Assembly (NCBI RefSeq): GCF_019355935.1
Contig: NZ_CP079925.1
Coordinates: forward strand, 1,426,001 to 1,490,000
From: Comamonas sp. Y33R10-2
Lineage (GTDB): Bacteria; Pseudomonadota; Gammaproteobacteria; Burkholderiales; Burkholderiaceae_C
Direction of reading: 5' to 3'
DNA length: 64,000 nt
The translations under genes and the position numbers were made by a program. Below are positions 56,301 through 64,000 of the stretch, in pieces (the stretch's first letter is position 1; each line of letters opens with the position of its first letter). A model generated the notes under the pieces. That model saw nothing but the letters and a program-made list of their open reading frames with translations, was not told the origin of the DNA and did not search any database.

Positions 56301-57140
56301 CACACCTTTGGCATGGATTTTTACCCCGGCCAGAACTGGCGTCTGGGCTACACCTTGCAGCACGGTGACCTGACTGCGACCACCGGCAGCGTGAGCCGCG
56401 ACGCCATCAGCATCTACGGCGGGCGCACCAATGTGCGCACCAACTGGAGCAGCAAGGTCGAATGGCGCCGTGACTCCGGCTCAGAAAATCGCACGCAATG
56501 GGTGCTCACCAACTACCTCACTCATAAGGTGGACAACAGCTTGCGCATTGCAGGCAAGCTCAACTTCTCCGAAACCAAGGACCAAAACAACGCCCAAGCC
56601 GGCGCCAAGCTCATCGAGGGTAGCTTAGGCTTTGCTTACCGCCCATGGGACAGCTCCCGCTGGGGAGTGTTTGGCCGCTACACCCACCTCTACGACATGA
56701 GCTCGCTGGGGCAGGTTGGCTGGGACGGCACGAGCAGCACCTCGTCCGCCTACTACGACCAGCAGTCGCATATCGTTTCTCTTGAAGGCGTGTACCGCTT
56801 GAACAAGCGCTGGGAGAGCGCTGTGAAGTTTGCTCACCGCGAAGGCAAGGCCCGCTTTGGTCGCGGTAGCGGTCAATGGTTTGATTCAGCCACCACGTTT
56901 GCAGCCGTGCAGGCCCGCTACGAAGTGATGAACAAATGGCATGCACTGGCCGAATACCGTTGGCTGGGTGTTAAAGACGGCGGTGACAAAAATGGTTGGC
57001 TGGTGGGCGTGGACCGCGATCTGACCAAGAATCTGCGCATTGGCGTGGGCTACAACTTTACGGATTTCAAGGGCGACCTGACCCGTGTGGATGACTACCG
57101 GGCCAAGGGCTGGTATCTCAACATGGTGGGGTATTACTAA
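53400..57140 (+). CDS. Large outer-membrane beta-barrel-like protein
   Basis: 1246 residues. ATG 53400 lies 10 bp after the giant gene; the frame is open upstream to 53322 inside it. Signal peptide MKIKLLDYTIMSLMAGTAAGVWA. Then STACTQGHC (Cys pair near 48), a periplasmic-looking domain with YVRSNYPDFIERMELLVF near 163, a coiled segment (LQQALQQSLINSAF), a beta-sandwich-like block, and from about residue 400 alternating aromatic strands (FYLKTKLQSKYLVTAQ, YYLTYGDDSTTT) typical of a very long barrel, ending in GWYLNMVGYY with a C-terminal aromatic. No clear TonB box. Not recognised as a known secretion pore; probably the partner of the giant protein. Confidence 0.75.
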   Translation: MKIKLLDYTIMSLMAGTAAGVWAAENQNVAPVAASTPKTEALPLSTACTQGHCDANGKLLFRLQSQSYDQPLTADTTRQSSSEQLAPDRRVSLGLKSPGKADVRGRFSFSLPDGGVIWATEDPTLGRAELTASGPTLVPMDMGRITKPVNFYVRSNYPDFIERMELLVFRSSDTDFVKPVATVPLKVGAVVSTEWNGKLSEDYRYRVGDELIYIVRAYAKPGADGKSVQFDETYPNKFQLVTPQDEQRANTLLRDNLEKSMNSSLSLQQALQQSLINSAFAGNGLRLQNIPFYGSRVRVQGRNIPGGTSLSINGQRYPVDMEGKFVAEYMMPVGQHVFDVAVDGRSGKTERKLGVDVSGEYFFGVALADVTLQGNRLSGSHEGFKQEGRDKDLLTDAHLAFYLKTKLQSKYLVTAQADTTERPIGSLFNGFTDTYARDVFRRLDPDQYYLTYGDDSTTTRDVDSQGRMYVRADWDKNQALWGNYSTGLTGTEFAQYQRSLYGAAANLRSNETTQLGEAKSQLRVFGSDSNTAHGHTELLGTGGSLYYLRHTDIMPGSDIVMLEVRDRATGRTISSQQLVRGADYEVDSYQGRIINRRPLAQIASESSNTITRDAPLSGYEQRLLVDYEYAPSDLRKNMTVGGRGKQWIGEHVAVGGTYVDEQNEGDDYKLKSVDVTLQAGRGTYLKVERSQSQSTSVPVFFSDNGGLSFARLNPVAARKGDAMSVEARANLQEQGITQSAWSTGAWWRKVDAGFSTARTDYLGRDVTEYGAELLGELRRDMTLFAKHSRAERGGESLTQTQVTTEWRMDDQRALTAELRRVDEERYSGQGIGSLAALKYRQRMSPSLELYGIGQTTLDNDGGKYRNNDALTAGARYLFGNQSSVSGEATHGSRGNAVTLSGEYRLTPEHSFYGGYTVSTDTTQYDSLFNNGKLPGLTLGQRWRLSQRTNIFNESQYLKDPRTGSGLAHTFGMDFYPGQNWRLGYTLQHGDLTATTGSVSRDAISIYGGRTNVRTNWSSKVEWRRDSGSENRTQWVLTNYLTHKVDNSLRIAGKLNFSETKDQNNAQAGAKLIEGSLGFAYRPWDSSRWGVFGRYTHLYDMSSLGQVGWDGTSSTSSAYYDQQSHIVSLEGVYRLNKRWESAVKFAHREGKARFGRGSGQWFDSATTFAAVQARYEVMNKWHALAEYRWLGVKDGGDKNGWLVGVDRDLTKNLRIGVGYNFTDFKGDLTRVDDYRAKGWYLNMVGYY

Positions 57141-57165
57141 GCATTTAAGTTCTGATGCATCCATC

Positions 57166-57203
57166 AAAAAAGCCCCGGCAGCTTGCACTGTCGGGGCTTT
57201 TTT
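57166..57203 (+). terminator. Intrinsic terminator after the barrel gene
   Basis: AAAAAAGCCCCGGCA pairs with TGTCGGGGCTTTTTT across a short loop, 26 bases after the stop. Ends the 10-kb surface operon. Confidence 0.88.
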
Positions 57204-57206
57204 GAT

Positions 57207-57257
57207 TTAAAACAGCCTGAAGTCCATATGCATAAAGGACATGTAGCTATTGTTTTG
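57207..57257. repeat. GTCCTT/AAGGAC dispersed repeat
   Basis: TTTAAAACAGCCTGAAGTCC...AAAGGACATGTAGCTATTG; reverse orientation relative to 41668, core GTCC-N11-GGAC. Lies between the terminator and the 120-bp repeat. Confidence 0.5.
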
Positions 57258-57270
57258 TATTTTTAACCTA

Positions 57271-57391
57271 GAGCCGCTAACACCACCCAGCAAACCGCAG
57301 GTTTGCGTTTGAGACGAGGCGCAAAGCCGCAGGCAGTACATGCGTACGACAAGGCGAAGCAACGACGTATCAAGGGTGGTGTTCGTGGCTC
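57271..57391. repeat. About 120-bp repeat with inverted ends, copy 2
   Basis: Ends GAGCCGCTAACACCACCC and GGGTGGTGTTCGTGGCTC are inverted repeats (16 of 18 pairs). Inner 74 bp match copy 1 at 38351. The right end abuts the stop codon of the GST gene, as copy 1 does for its gene. Confidence 0.8.
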
Positions 57392-58168
57392 TTAAAGGCT
57401 TTCAATGCTTTCGCTGACAAAGGTCGGGCCTTTGCTGCCGGGCACCCAGCCGGGGTAGGTCTCCATCACTTCGGCGAACAGGGCCGAGTCAATCCAGCGC
57501 TGCAGCCAGTCTTGCAGATGCGGCCAAGGCTGCTCGTTCCACTGGGCTTCATCAATGCGCGCGTACTGGCGCACAAATGGGCGCAGCGCCATATCGGCAA
57601 GACTTGGGTGCAGGCCAAACAGGTAGCCGGTCTCTTCCAGTTGATCGTTCAACTCGGCAAGCCAAGTCAGTGCATCGGCTTGCGCCTGGTTCACGGCCTC
57701 AGCATTGTGGCGCTCAGGGTATTTGCAGCGGTCAAGGGCTTGTTTGAAAAAGCCGTCGTTGCGCTCAATCAGGGTCAGCATTTCTTCCAGGCTGCCCTCT
57801 GTGGGCTGCAGCCAGCCATCGGGGTCGTTGCTGGCCAGCGCATGCAGCATGATTTGCAGGCTTTGCTCAATGACTTGGCCGCCCTGTAGCACCAGCACAG
57901 GCACCGTGCCCTTGGGGGAAGTATCCAGCAGTGCTTGGGGTTTGTTGCGCAAATTGATTTCGCGCAGCTCGCAGGCCAGACCTGCATGGGCCAGCGCCAG
58001 ACGCGCGCGAATGGCATAAGGGCAGCGGCGAAAGGAGTACAGAACGGGCAGGGTGGAGGCAGCAGTCAAGGCAGAGTTTGGATTGAAATGGATGAACAAA
58101 AGCGCCGCAGCGCTTGCTGGGTGGCTACTGTAACTGCTGACCTGAAGCCATGCAGCGGTGTGCGGCAT
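57392..58168 (-). CDS. Glutathione S-transferase-like protein
   Basis: About 220-258 residues depending on start. Thioredoxin-like N-terminal fold with VLYSFRRCPYAIRARLAL near 42 (a catalytic Cys as in Cys-type GSTs) and KGTVPVLVLQGG near 84; C-terminal helical domain with LFGLHPSLADMALRPFVRQ near 184. The family would start near LPVLYSF; the long frame starts at ATG 58168 and begins with an unusual polar and Ser-rich lead, so a downstream TTG near 58063 is more likely. Substrate unknown. Its stop touches the 120-bp repeat. Confidence 0.8.
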   Translation of the reverse strand: MPHTAAWLQVSSYSSHPASAAALLFIHFNPNSALTAASTLPVLYSFRRCPYAIRARLALAHAGLACELREINLRNKPQALLDTSPKGTVPVLVLQGGQVIEQSLQIMLHALASNDPDGWLQPTEGSLEEMLTLIERNDGFFKQALDRCKYPERHNAEAVNQAQADALTWLAELNDQLEETGYLFGLHPSLADMALRPFVRQYARIDEAQWNEQPWPHLQDWLQRWIDSALFAEVMETYPGWVPGSKGPTFVSESIESL

Positions 58169-58373
58169 CCTGCGCGCAAGATACGATGGAAATCAACAAT
58201 GAAATAAAGGGTCACCTGCGGGACGGGGGCTTGGGGGCATCCCGGATGCTCGATGGATGGGTGCAGCCTAGTCTTGCGCTCTTAGAGGATTTACGCGGTC
58301 TTAGAGCACCAACACGCTCGTGGTCTCAGCACCCTGTATTTAGCACCGCCTTTTGATTAGGGAAGATTGATCT

Positions 58374-60062
58374 ATGCCTGCTCATCACGCTTTTTGGCCT
58401 GCCCGCTTGCCGCACTCCATCAGCATTCCTGCATCAAGCGTCTGGGAGAACTTGGCCGTCAATGCCAAACGCTACCCAGATAAGCCCGCGCTGGTGTTTC
58501 TGGGGCGCACCACGACATACGGACAGCTGTGCACAGGTACGGAGCGCATGGCGGCCTATTTACATGGTTTGGGAGTGAAACAAGGTGAGCGTGTCATCTT
58601 GCTGATGCAAAACACGTCCCAATTGGTACTGGCGCATTACGCCATCTTGCGAGCCAATGCGGTGGTGGTGCCGGTCAACCCTATGAACACGGCGCAGGAG
58701 CTCAAGCACTACATCACCGATTCAGGCGCCAAGGTGGCGATTACCTCAGCAGATTTGGCGCTGGAGTTGGCCAAGGCCAGTAACGCTCTAGAGCCGGCCG
58801 AGGCGCTAGAGCACATGATCGTCACCCAGTTCAGCGATGGTTTTGATGCCAATGTGCAGGGGCTGGATGCGCCGCCTGATGCTTGGCGCAACTGGTTGCT
58901 TGGCGAGCGCGAGACGGCTGAACTTAGTGGCGGAGCAGTGCACAGCTGGGCACAAGCGCTGGCTTGTGAAGAGGCTGCTCCGCCGCATACGGTGGGGCGC
59001 GATGATCTGGCTGTCTTGCCTTATACCAGCGGCACGACAGGCCAGCCCAAGGGCTGCATGCATTTGCACCGCAGCATCAATCACAACGCGGTGGCGGGGG
59101 CCTATTGGGGCACGGGGACGAGTGAAAGCGTGGTGTTGTGCGTGGTGCCCATGTTTCACATTACAGGCATGGTGTCGGTGCTTCACAGCGCGATTTATAT
59201 AGGCGCGACGCTCATCATCATGCCGCGCTGGGATCGCGAGCTGGCGGGGCGTTTGATCTCACACTATCAAGTCACTAGCTGGACCAATATCCCCACCATG
59301 GTGATTGATCTGCTGGCCAGCCCGAACTTTGCTTCGTTCAATCTCTCTAGCCTTAAATACATTGGCGGTGGCGGCGCGGCCATGCCTCAGGCGGTGGCGC
59401 AGCGCCTGCAAGAGCAGTATGGCCTGCGCTTTTGTGAAGGTTATGGTTTGACGGAGACGGCAGCACCCTCACACAGCAATCCGCCTGATTACCCTAAGCA
59501 GCAATGTCTGGGTATTCCTTTTATGAGCACGGATGCACGCATCATCAGCCCCGACACGCTGCAAGAAGTTGCACAAGGCGAGCAGGGCGAAATCGTGGTG
59601 AACGGCCCTGAAGTTTTTGAAGGCTATTGGCAGCGCCCCGAGGCCACCGAAGATGCTTTTATGCAGTTGGACGGAAAGCGCTTTTTTCGTACTGGCGACT
59701 TGGGGCGCGTCGACGAGGAGGGCTACTTCTTCATCACCGACCGGCTCAAACGCATGATCAATGCCAGCGGTTTTAAGGTCTGGCCCGCCGAAGTTGAGTC
59801 GCTGATGTTCAGGCATCCCGCGATACAGGAGGCCTGCATCATCTCTGTCAAAGACGAGTATCGGGGTGAGACCGTCAAGGCGGTGGTGGTCTTGCGCACC
59901 GGTCATGAGGCAACGACAGCTGAAGACATTCTGGCGTGGTGTCACAGCAATATGGCGGTCTACAAAGCCCCGCGTATCGTGCAATTTGTGCCCGCCTTAC
60001 CTAAAAGCGGTAGCGGCAAAGTGATGTGGCGGCTGCTCCAAGAGCAAGAAGCAGCCGCTTGA
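58374..60062 (+). CDS. Long-chain acyl-CoA ligase
   Basis: 562-residue adenylate-forming enzyme of the FadD type. ATP loop PYTSGTTGQPKGCMHLH near 219, EGYGLTETAAPSH near 353, hinge FFRTGDLGRVDEEGYFFITDRLKRMI near 435, catalytic lysine in PKSGSGKVMWRLL near 544. Activates fatty acids or other carboxylates with CoA. Precise substrate unknown. Stands alone between the GST and FkbM genes. Confidence 0.92.
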   Translation: MPAHHAFWPARLPHSISIPASSVWENLAVNAKRYPDKPALVFLGRTTTYGQLCTGTERMAAYLHGLGVKQGERVILLMQNTSQLVLAHYAILRANAVVVPVNPMNTAQELKHYITDSGAKVAITSADLALELAKASNALEPAEALEHMIVTQFSDGFDANVQGLDAPPDAWRNWLLGERETAELSGGAVHSWAQALACEEAAPPHTVGRDDLAVLPYTSGTTGQPKGCMHLHRSINHNAVAGAYWGTGTSESVVLCVVPMFHITGMVSVLHSAIYIGATLIIMPRWDRELAGRLISHYQVTSWTNIPTMVIDLLASPNFASFNLSSLKYIGGGGAAMPQAVAQRLQEQYGLRFCEGYGLTETAAPSHSNPPDYPKQQCLGIPFMSTDARIISPDTLQEVAQGEQGEIVVNGPEVFEGYWQRPEATEDAFMQLDGKRFFRTGDLGRVDEEGYFFITDRLKRMINASGFKVWPAEVESLMFRHPAIQEACIISVKDEYRGETVKAVVVLRTGHEATTAEDILAWCHSNMAVYKAPRIVQFVPALPKSGSGKVMWRLLQEQEAAA

Positions 60063-60157
60063 TTGCCGTCAATAGCTGGCCATGGGTGCTGCCCCCATTT
60101 TTCTCGCAGTACTTGCTGGCATATTGAATGGCTAAAATTAATCCATGAGGTTGATGC

Positions 60158-60955
60158 ATGCTTCCACGAGTCAGCAGAGTTGAAGGTCAAGGCGCAGATT
60201 ACTTGGTATTCGCTGGTAGGGATTTGATTTCCAATGAGCTGTTTCGCAATGGTGTGTGGGAGGCGCATATGCTGAGCCTCGCGCGGCTTTTTTTTCAAGA
60301 CCAAGACGCACCTCTGGTGTTAGATATTGGGGCGAACTTGGGGGCGTTTTCCATTCCAATTGCCAAAGAGTTGCAAGCAATTGGTGGGCAGGTTCTGGCC
60401 TTTGAGCCGCAGCGCATTGTTTACTACCAGCTTTGCGCCAATATTTTCATTAACCGGCTTGATAACTGCGTTGCGATGCAGCAAGCGCTGGGAAGTGAAA
60501 GAAAAATAATCGATATTCCTGAAGTGGACTATTCGATTAACGAAAACATTGGTGCTTTTTCATTGCAGCGAAATTTCCGAGAAATTCACGGCATCGAGTC
60601 TGCGATGAAGGTGCAGACGCATACTGTTCCAATGATTCGGCTCGATGAGTTAGACATCCACAAATCGCCATGTCTAATCAAGATCGATGTGGAGGGCTTG
60701 GAGGCCGAGGTGCTGAATGGTGGGCGCGATTTTTTACGCAAGCATGGCTATCCGCCGATTCTTTTTGAAGCATGGAACCATGCTTGGTTTGATCAAGGCC
60801 GTGAGGAGCTGATGGCGCTGATGGCGGAGCTGGGGTATAGGGTGCAGCGCCTTGCAGGTATCGAATACCTGGCACAGCATCCGCAATGGCAGGGCTCATT
60901 GGTGGAGCTGGTCTACGAGGGTGATGTTCTGAAGGTGGCCGTGCGCGTACGGTAG
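60158..60955 (+). CDS. FkbM-family methyltransferase
   Basis: 265 residues. SAM motif LVLDIGANLGAFSIPIAKEL near 52 and AFEPQRIVYYQLCANI near 80; C-terminal signature IKIDVEGLEAEVLNGG near 170. Family members methylate sugars or small molecules in cell-surface and secondary metabolism; the substrate cannot be inferred. No glycan biosynthesis genes are adjacent. Confidence 0.88.
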   Translation: MLPRVSRVEGQGADYLVFAGRDLISNELFRNGVWEAHMLSLARLFFQDQDAPLVLDIGANLGAFSIPIAKELQAIGGQVLAFEPQRIVYYQLCANIFINRLDNCVAMQQALGSERKIIDIPEVDYSINENIGAFSLQRNFREIHGIESAMKVQTHTVPMIRLDELDIHKSPCLIKIDVEGLEAEVLNGGRDFLRKHGYPPILFEAWNHAWFDQGREELMALMAELGYRVQRLAGIEYLAQHPQWQGSLVELVYEGDVLKVAVRVR

Positions 60956-61037
60956 CTCTGCCGTGAAATTGGCGGCTTTCATGCCTAGGACATGCCCTAG
61001 TTCAAGAAAGTTCGCTATAGCTGGACTCAAAAAATCA

Positions 61038-61074
61038 ACAGGCCGCGCCACTGTGCTTAAGTGGGGCGGCCTGT
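61038..61074 (+). terminator. Hairpin downstream of the FkbM gene
   Basis: ACAGGCCGC-G-CCAC pairs with GTGG-GGCGGCCTGT (imperfect 13-14 bp stem), followed by CGTGTTT. Probable terminator of the FkbM gene. Confidence 0.6.
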
Positions 61075-61234
61075 CGTGTTTGCGGCTAGCAGATCAACGA
61101 ACCGGGAGCTGACGGTAAACAGCGCGGTCGATTGAATGGGTTTGCTGCGTCGATCAACGTGCTTCCATGGGTTCAAGTGTGCATGTTGCGCTGCAGAAAA
61201 GGTTGCTTTAAATTCTGCAAATACGGCCTTGCTA

Positions 61235-61249
61235 CAGAAAATTATTCTG
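61235..61249. promoter_or_regulatory. Lrp-type operator
   Basis: CAGAAAATTATTCTG is a 15-bp palindrome-like site that satisfies every position of the E. coli Lrp consensus YAGHAWATTWTDCTR. It lies 31 bases upstream of the Lrp/AsnC start, consistent with autoregulation. Confidence 0.7.
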
Positions 61250-61280
61250 TGATCTGGCAAATGCAGGTAAATTCAAGCTT

Positions 61281-61736
61281 ATGGATACCTTGGATAAAAA
61301 GATTCTTGCTGAATTGCAAGCCAATGCACGTGCCAGTCTGCAAGACATTGGTGTGGCCGTGGGCCTGAGCGCATCGCCATGCTGGACGCGCATCAAAAAA
61401 ATGGAAGAAGCCGGTGTGATTGAGGGCTACACCGTGCGTTTGAGCCCGCAAGCGCTGGGGCTGGCCGATACGGTGCTGGTCATGGTCACGCTAGACAGCC
61501 ATTCGGACAACACGCTGGAGAAGTTTGGCGAGGTGCTGGCCACGATTCCCGAAGTGGTGGAGGCGCATTTGGTCTCCGGTGACTACGACTATTTGCTGCG
61601 CATCGTCGTCAAAGACACGCGGGACTACGAGCGCCTGCTGCGCGAGAAGCTTTACAAGATTAAAGGCATACGCCACAGCCAATCTTGCTTTGTGCTGCGT
61701 ACGTTGAAGCGGGCTGACTTGCCACTAGGTGTTTAA
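61281..61736 (+). CDS. Lrp/AsnC-family transcription regulator
   Basis: 151 residues. N-terminal helix-turn-helix LDKKILAELQANARASLQDI / VGLSASPCWTRIKKMEEAGVI near 4-47, then the RAM ligand-binding domain (EVVEAHLVSGDYDYLLRIVV near 91) with the G-D-Y-D pattern. Such proteins sense amino acids, often leucine. A perfect Lrp-type site lies just upstream. Followed by a bidirectional hairpin. Confidence 0.92.
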   Translation: MDTLDKKILAELQANARASLQDIGVAVGLSASPCWTRIKKMEEAGVIEGYTVRLSPQALGLADTVLVMVTLDSHSDNTLEKFGEVLATIPEVVEAHLVSGDYDYLLRIVVKDTRDYERLLREKLYKIKGIRHSQSCFVLRTLKRADLPLGV

Positions 61737-61764
61737 AGAGCTTAGCAAGTGCGCCTATTGAAGC

Positions 61765-61795
61765 GGCTCTGAGCATCGGCACAGTGCTCAGAGCC
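61765..61795. terminator. Hairpin between the Lrp gene and phnE
   Basis: GGCTCTGAGCA pairs perfectly with TGCTCAGAGCC, 9-nt loop. Only a short T run (GCTTTTAG) follows. Likely ends both convergent transcripts. Confidence 0.65.
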
Positions 61796-61801
61796 TAGCT
61801 T

Positions 61802-63394
61802 TTAGCGCATAGCCCTGCGCAGAGCGGCGCTGCTCCAGTCCACTGCAATACTCAATAAAAGCATAGCAATAATCACTGTGCTGGCTTGCGCGTAATGGAA
61901 TAAAGACAGCTCAAAATACAGCAGCTGCCCCAGGCCTCCAGCACCCACAAAGCCCAAAATGGCGGCCATGCGGATGTTCATCTCCCAGCGGTACAAGGTG
62001 TAGGCCAGCAATTGTGGCGCTGCGCCGGGCAGGGTGCCGTAGCAAAAAGCCACAAAGCGATTGCTGCCGCTAAGCTTGAGCGCATTGGCAGGGGCTGCTG
62101 GGGCATTTTGCAGCGCCTCGGCAAACAAGCGGCCTAGCACGCCTGATGTGTGCAGCGCCAAAGCCAGCGCACCGGCAAATGGGCCTAAGCCCACAGCGAG
62201 CGCTGTGATAGTGGCCCAGACCAACTCAGGCACGGACCTGAGAATATTGAGCACCACGTTCCATGGCCCACGCCAGCGCGGCAGAGCCAGCACCAAGCCG
62301 GCTACTGCAGCTAGCAAGGTGCCGATGATGGAGATGGCCAGCGTCTCCCACACGCCTTTGAGCACTTTGAGTAGCCAAGGCTGGCTTAAATCAGGCGGGA
62401 AGAAGCCGCGCACAAAGTCGCCCATGCTGCTGGCCGCTTCTTGCGTGAACAGGGCTGGAAAATCGATATTCAACAGGCGCAGGCTGGCCCACAGGCTTAG
62501 ACTGAATGCTATTAAAAACGCAGCGGTACGCCAGCCAAAAGGCAAAGCGCGAGCGGCAGGCGCTGTATCAAGCGAGCGGCGCAACCACCATGACAGCACA
62601 TCAGCGGCCGCCACCAGCGCCATGAAGGCCAGCAAAATGCTGGCAGCTTCGCCGCCGTTGAGCATTTTCATGGCTTGGTCCATGAGCTGGCCCAGACCGC
62701 CTGCGCCCACAAAGCCCATAACAACCGAGGCGCGAATTGCGCATTCCCAGCGGTACACGGTGTAGGACGTTAATTCTTTGGCCGCTTGCGGCAGCAGGCC
62801 ATACAGCAATGCCTGCAAACGCCCAGCTCCGCTGGCGCGCAGTGCGCGGGCTGGTGCGGGGTCGGTGGACTCTAAAATTTCGGCATAAACCTTGGCTAGC
62901 ATCCCGCCATAGGTCAGCCCCAACGCCAGCACGCCAGCTGCGGGGCCTAAGCCAAACACGCGCACAAAGACCAGTGCCCAGACCAGCTCAGGTATGCCGC
63001 GCAAGATGGTGAGCACGCCGCGGGCAATGGGGTTGAGCGTGACCCGCTCACGCGCTGCGCCCGTGGACAGGTAGGCCATGGGCACGGCGATGACAAAGGC
63101 CAGCGCCATACCAGCCGTGGCAATGGCCAAGGTTTCTAGCGTGGCTTGGGCCAGATAGCCGAGGAACTCTGCGCTGGTTTCTGGGGGCAGAAAACCGGCT
63201 AAGAAGCCGCCAATGACCTTGAGGTTGTTGGCATCAAAAAACGGCTCAAGCGAAAAGCCCGAAGTCTGCAGCATGGGCCACAGCACGATGAGCGCAACGA
63301 CCAGCCAAGTCAGACGCCCGCGTGCAGCGGGGTCACGCATAGACGCTGGAGTAGCTGTGGTTGGCTCAGCCCCTTGACCCGCATTTATCGGCAT
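61802..63394 (-). CDS. phnE: Phosphonate-type ABC permease, two PhnE modules fused
   Basis: 530 residues, about twice a single PhnE. Each half has its own coupling region and a repeated [10 protein letters not shown] block (near 243 and 499); half 1: [21 protein letters not shown] near 130; half 2: [21 protein letters not shown] near 385. The halves are similar to each other, so this is a tandem fusion. It transports phosphonate, phosphite or phosphate esters with the PhnC-like ATPase, whose stop overlaps this start by 10 bp. The binding protein PhnD is not visible and may lie beyond the window. Confidence 0.87.
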   Translation of the reverse strand: MPINAGQGAEPTTATPASMRDPAARGRLTWLVVALIVLWPMLQTSGFSLEPFFDANNLKVIGGFLAGFLPPETSAEFLGYLAQATLETLAIATAGMALAFVIAVPMAYLSTGAARERVTLNPIARGVLTILRGIPELVWALVFVRVFGLGPAAGVLALGLTYGGMLAKVYAEILESTDPAPARALRASGAGRLQALLYGLLPQAAKELTSYTVYRWECAIRASVVMGFVGAGGLGQLMDQAMKMLNGGEAASILLAFMALVAAADVLSWWLRRSLDTAPAARALPFGWRTAAFLIAFSLSLWASLRLLNIDFPALFTQEAASSMGDFVRGFFPPDLSQPWLLKVLKGVWETLAISIIGTLLAAVAGLVLALPRWRGPWNVVLNILRSVPELVWATITALAVGLGPFAGALALALHTSGVLGRLFAEALQNAPAAPANALKLSGSNRFVAFCYGTLPGAAPQLLAYTLYRWEMNIRMAAILGFVGAGGLGQLLYFELSLFHYAQASTVIIAMLLLSIAVDWSSAALRRAMR

Positions 63395-64000
63395 GCGCTC
63401 ACCTGAATAGGGGCGGTGGCCGGATTGGCGTTGGGCTCAGTAGGTAAATTGTGCAGTGTGGGCAGGGCTGCGGCGCTGCCATCGACATTGGCGTACAGGG
63501 CTTGCAGCAGGGTGTCGGTGACTTGCTCGGTGGGCAGATCAAAAGCCACGCGCCCATCTCTGATGCCGACAATGCGCCCAAAGTGGGCCAGTGCCAAATC
63601 GACGGCGTGCAAACTGGCGACCAGCGTGGCGTTGTGGGCGGCGGCCTCTTGCACTAGTAGCTGCACCGTGGCTTGCGAAAGCGCCGGGTCGAGTGCGGAG
63701 ACGGGCTCGTCCGCCAAAATCAACTCGGCTTGCTGGTAGAGCACGCGGGCAATGCCCACGCGCTGCAGCTGCCCGCCAGAGAGCTGATCGCAGCGGGAAA
63801 AGAGCTTATCTTCAAGTTGCACGCGGCTTAATGCCTCCCGTGCGCCAGGCATGTCTTGTGGGTAGGCCAGCGAAGCCAGCGCTTTCCACAGCGGCCACTG
63901 GCCGAGCTTGCCCGCCAGCACAGCGGTCACCACACGTTGGCGCAGCGCAATAGGCGCGCTTTGGTGCACCGTGCCAATGCGGCAGCGCAGCGCTTTGAGT
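63385..64000 (-). CDS. phnC: Phosphonate-type ABC ATPase PhnC, N-terminus cut off
   Basis: ATPase paired with the fused PhnE. The window end removes the N-terminus including Walker A; the visible part includes [15 protein letters not shown] (signature), [17 protein letters not shown] (Walker B) and [21 protein letters not shown] (H-loop). PhnC members carry the FQLV-type and DEP-VSALDP pattern seen here. Its stop overlaps the phnE start. Confidence 0.87.
   Translation of the reverse strand, partial: LKALRCRIGTVHQSAPIALRQRVVTAVLAGKLGQWPLWKALASLAYPQDMPGAREALSRVQLEDKLFSRCDQLSGGQLQRVGIARVLYQQAELILADEPVSALDPALSQATVQLLVQEAAAHNATLVASLHAVDLALAHFGRIVGIRDGRVAFDLPTEQVTDTLLQALYANVDGSAAALPTLHNLPTEPNANPATAPIQVSACR

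Larger units (their letters stand above)
60956..61280. other. Intergenic DNA FkbM-Lrp gene
   Basis: 325 bp holding a hairpin at 61038-61074, a possible degenerate dispersed repeat around 60970-61020, and a Lrp-type site at 61235. Nothing else recognised. Confidence 0.45.

Overview
The window reads as chromosomal DNA of a betaproteobacterium of the family Comamonadaceae, most likely Comamonas or a close relative. The basis is protein flavour (quinone-linked class 2 PyrD, an isc cluster led by iscR, split sulfate ABC transporter), the GC-rich short repeats that follow stop codons, and a family of TTTGATAGCT-type intergenic repeats that I associate with this family. Genus assignment is inference; no rRNA is present. 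Only one RNA gene was found, a tRNA-Val(GAC).

Layout. 0-0.5 kb: end of a YqjE-like membrane gene and its small partner. 0.7-7.4 kb: housekeeping genes (pyrD, divergent rpiA, a DOPA-type extradiol dioxygenase, an aspartate/aromatic aminotransferase, uvrB). 7.4-13.2 kb: complete iron-sulfur cluster assembly locus iscR-iscS-iscU-iscA-hscB-hscA-fdx. Then dnaQ, katG, a PAS-LuxR regulator divergent from a 3-oxoacid CoA-transferase operon (scoAB), and a LysR regulator divergent from a DUF4148-SDR-DUF1097-DoxX row (19-22.5 kb). 23-28.5 kb: tRNA-Val, Dyp peroxidase, an ExbB/ExbD pair, xseA, sodB, one unknown gene. 28.8-32 kb: methionine ABC transporter metN-metI-(SSB-like gene)-metQ. 32.3-37.7 kb, minus strand: an ECF biotin transporter (bioM-bioN-bioY) continued without a break by an AMP-forming ligase, an SCP2-like thiolase and a nitroreductase. 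38-41.6 kb: small membrane protein, azoR with divergent LysR, RBBP9-type hydrolase. 41.8-46.1 kb: sulfate transporter sbp-cysT-cysW-cysA; then dsbB. 47.2-57.1 kb: a two-gene, 10-kb locus coding a 2059-residue repeat-rich secreted protein with a C-terminal OmpA domain and a 1246-residue outer-membrane-barrel-like protein. 57.4-64 kb: GST, acyl-CoA ligase, FkbM methyltransferase, Lrp/AsnC regulator, and a phosphonate-type ABC transporter (fused PhnE and a PhnC cut by the window end).

The most interesting parts are: (1) the giant repeat protein plus barrel pair at 47-57 kb, a candidate surface system of unclear mechanism; (2) the biotin-transport cluster fused to a ligase/thiolase pair resembling the Bacillus yhfU-yhfT-yhfS arrangement, with a thiolase that lacks one catalytic cysteine; (3) three families of small dispersed repeats, two of them systematically abutting stop codons and one apparently inserted twice, in the same phase, inside xseA; and (4) a perfect match to the enterobacterial Lrp consensus just upstream of an Lrp/AsnC gene.

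All assignments come from reading motifs and gene order; no database search was run.
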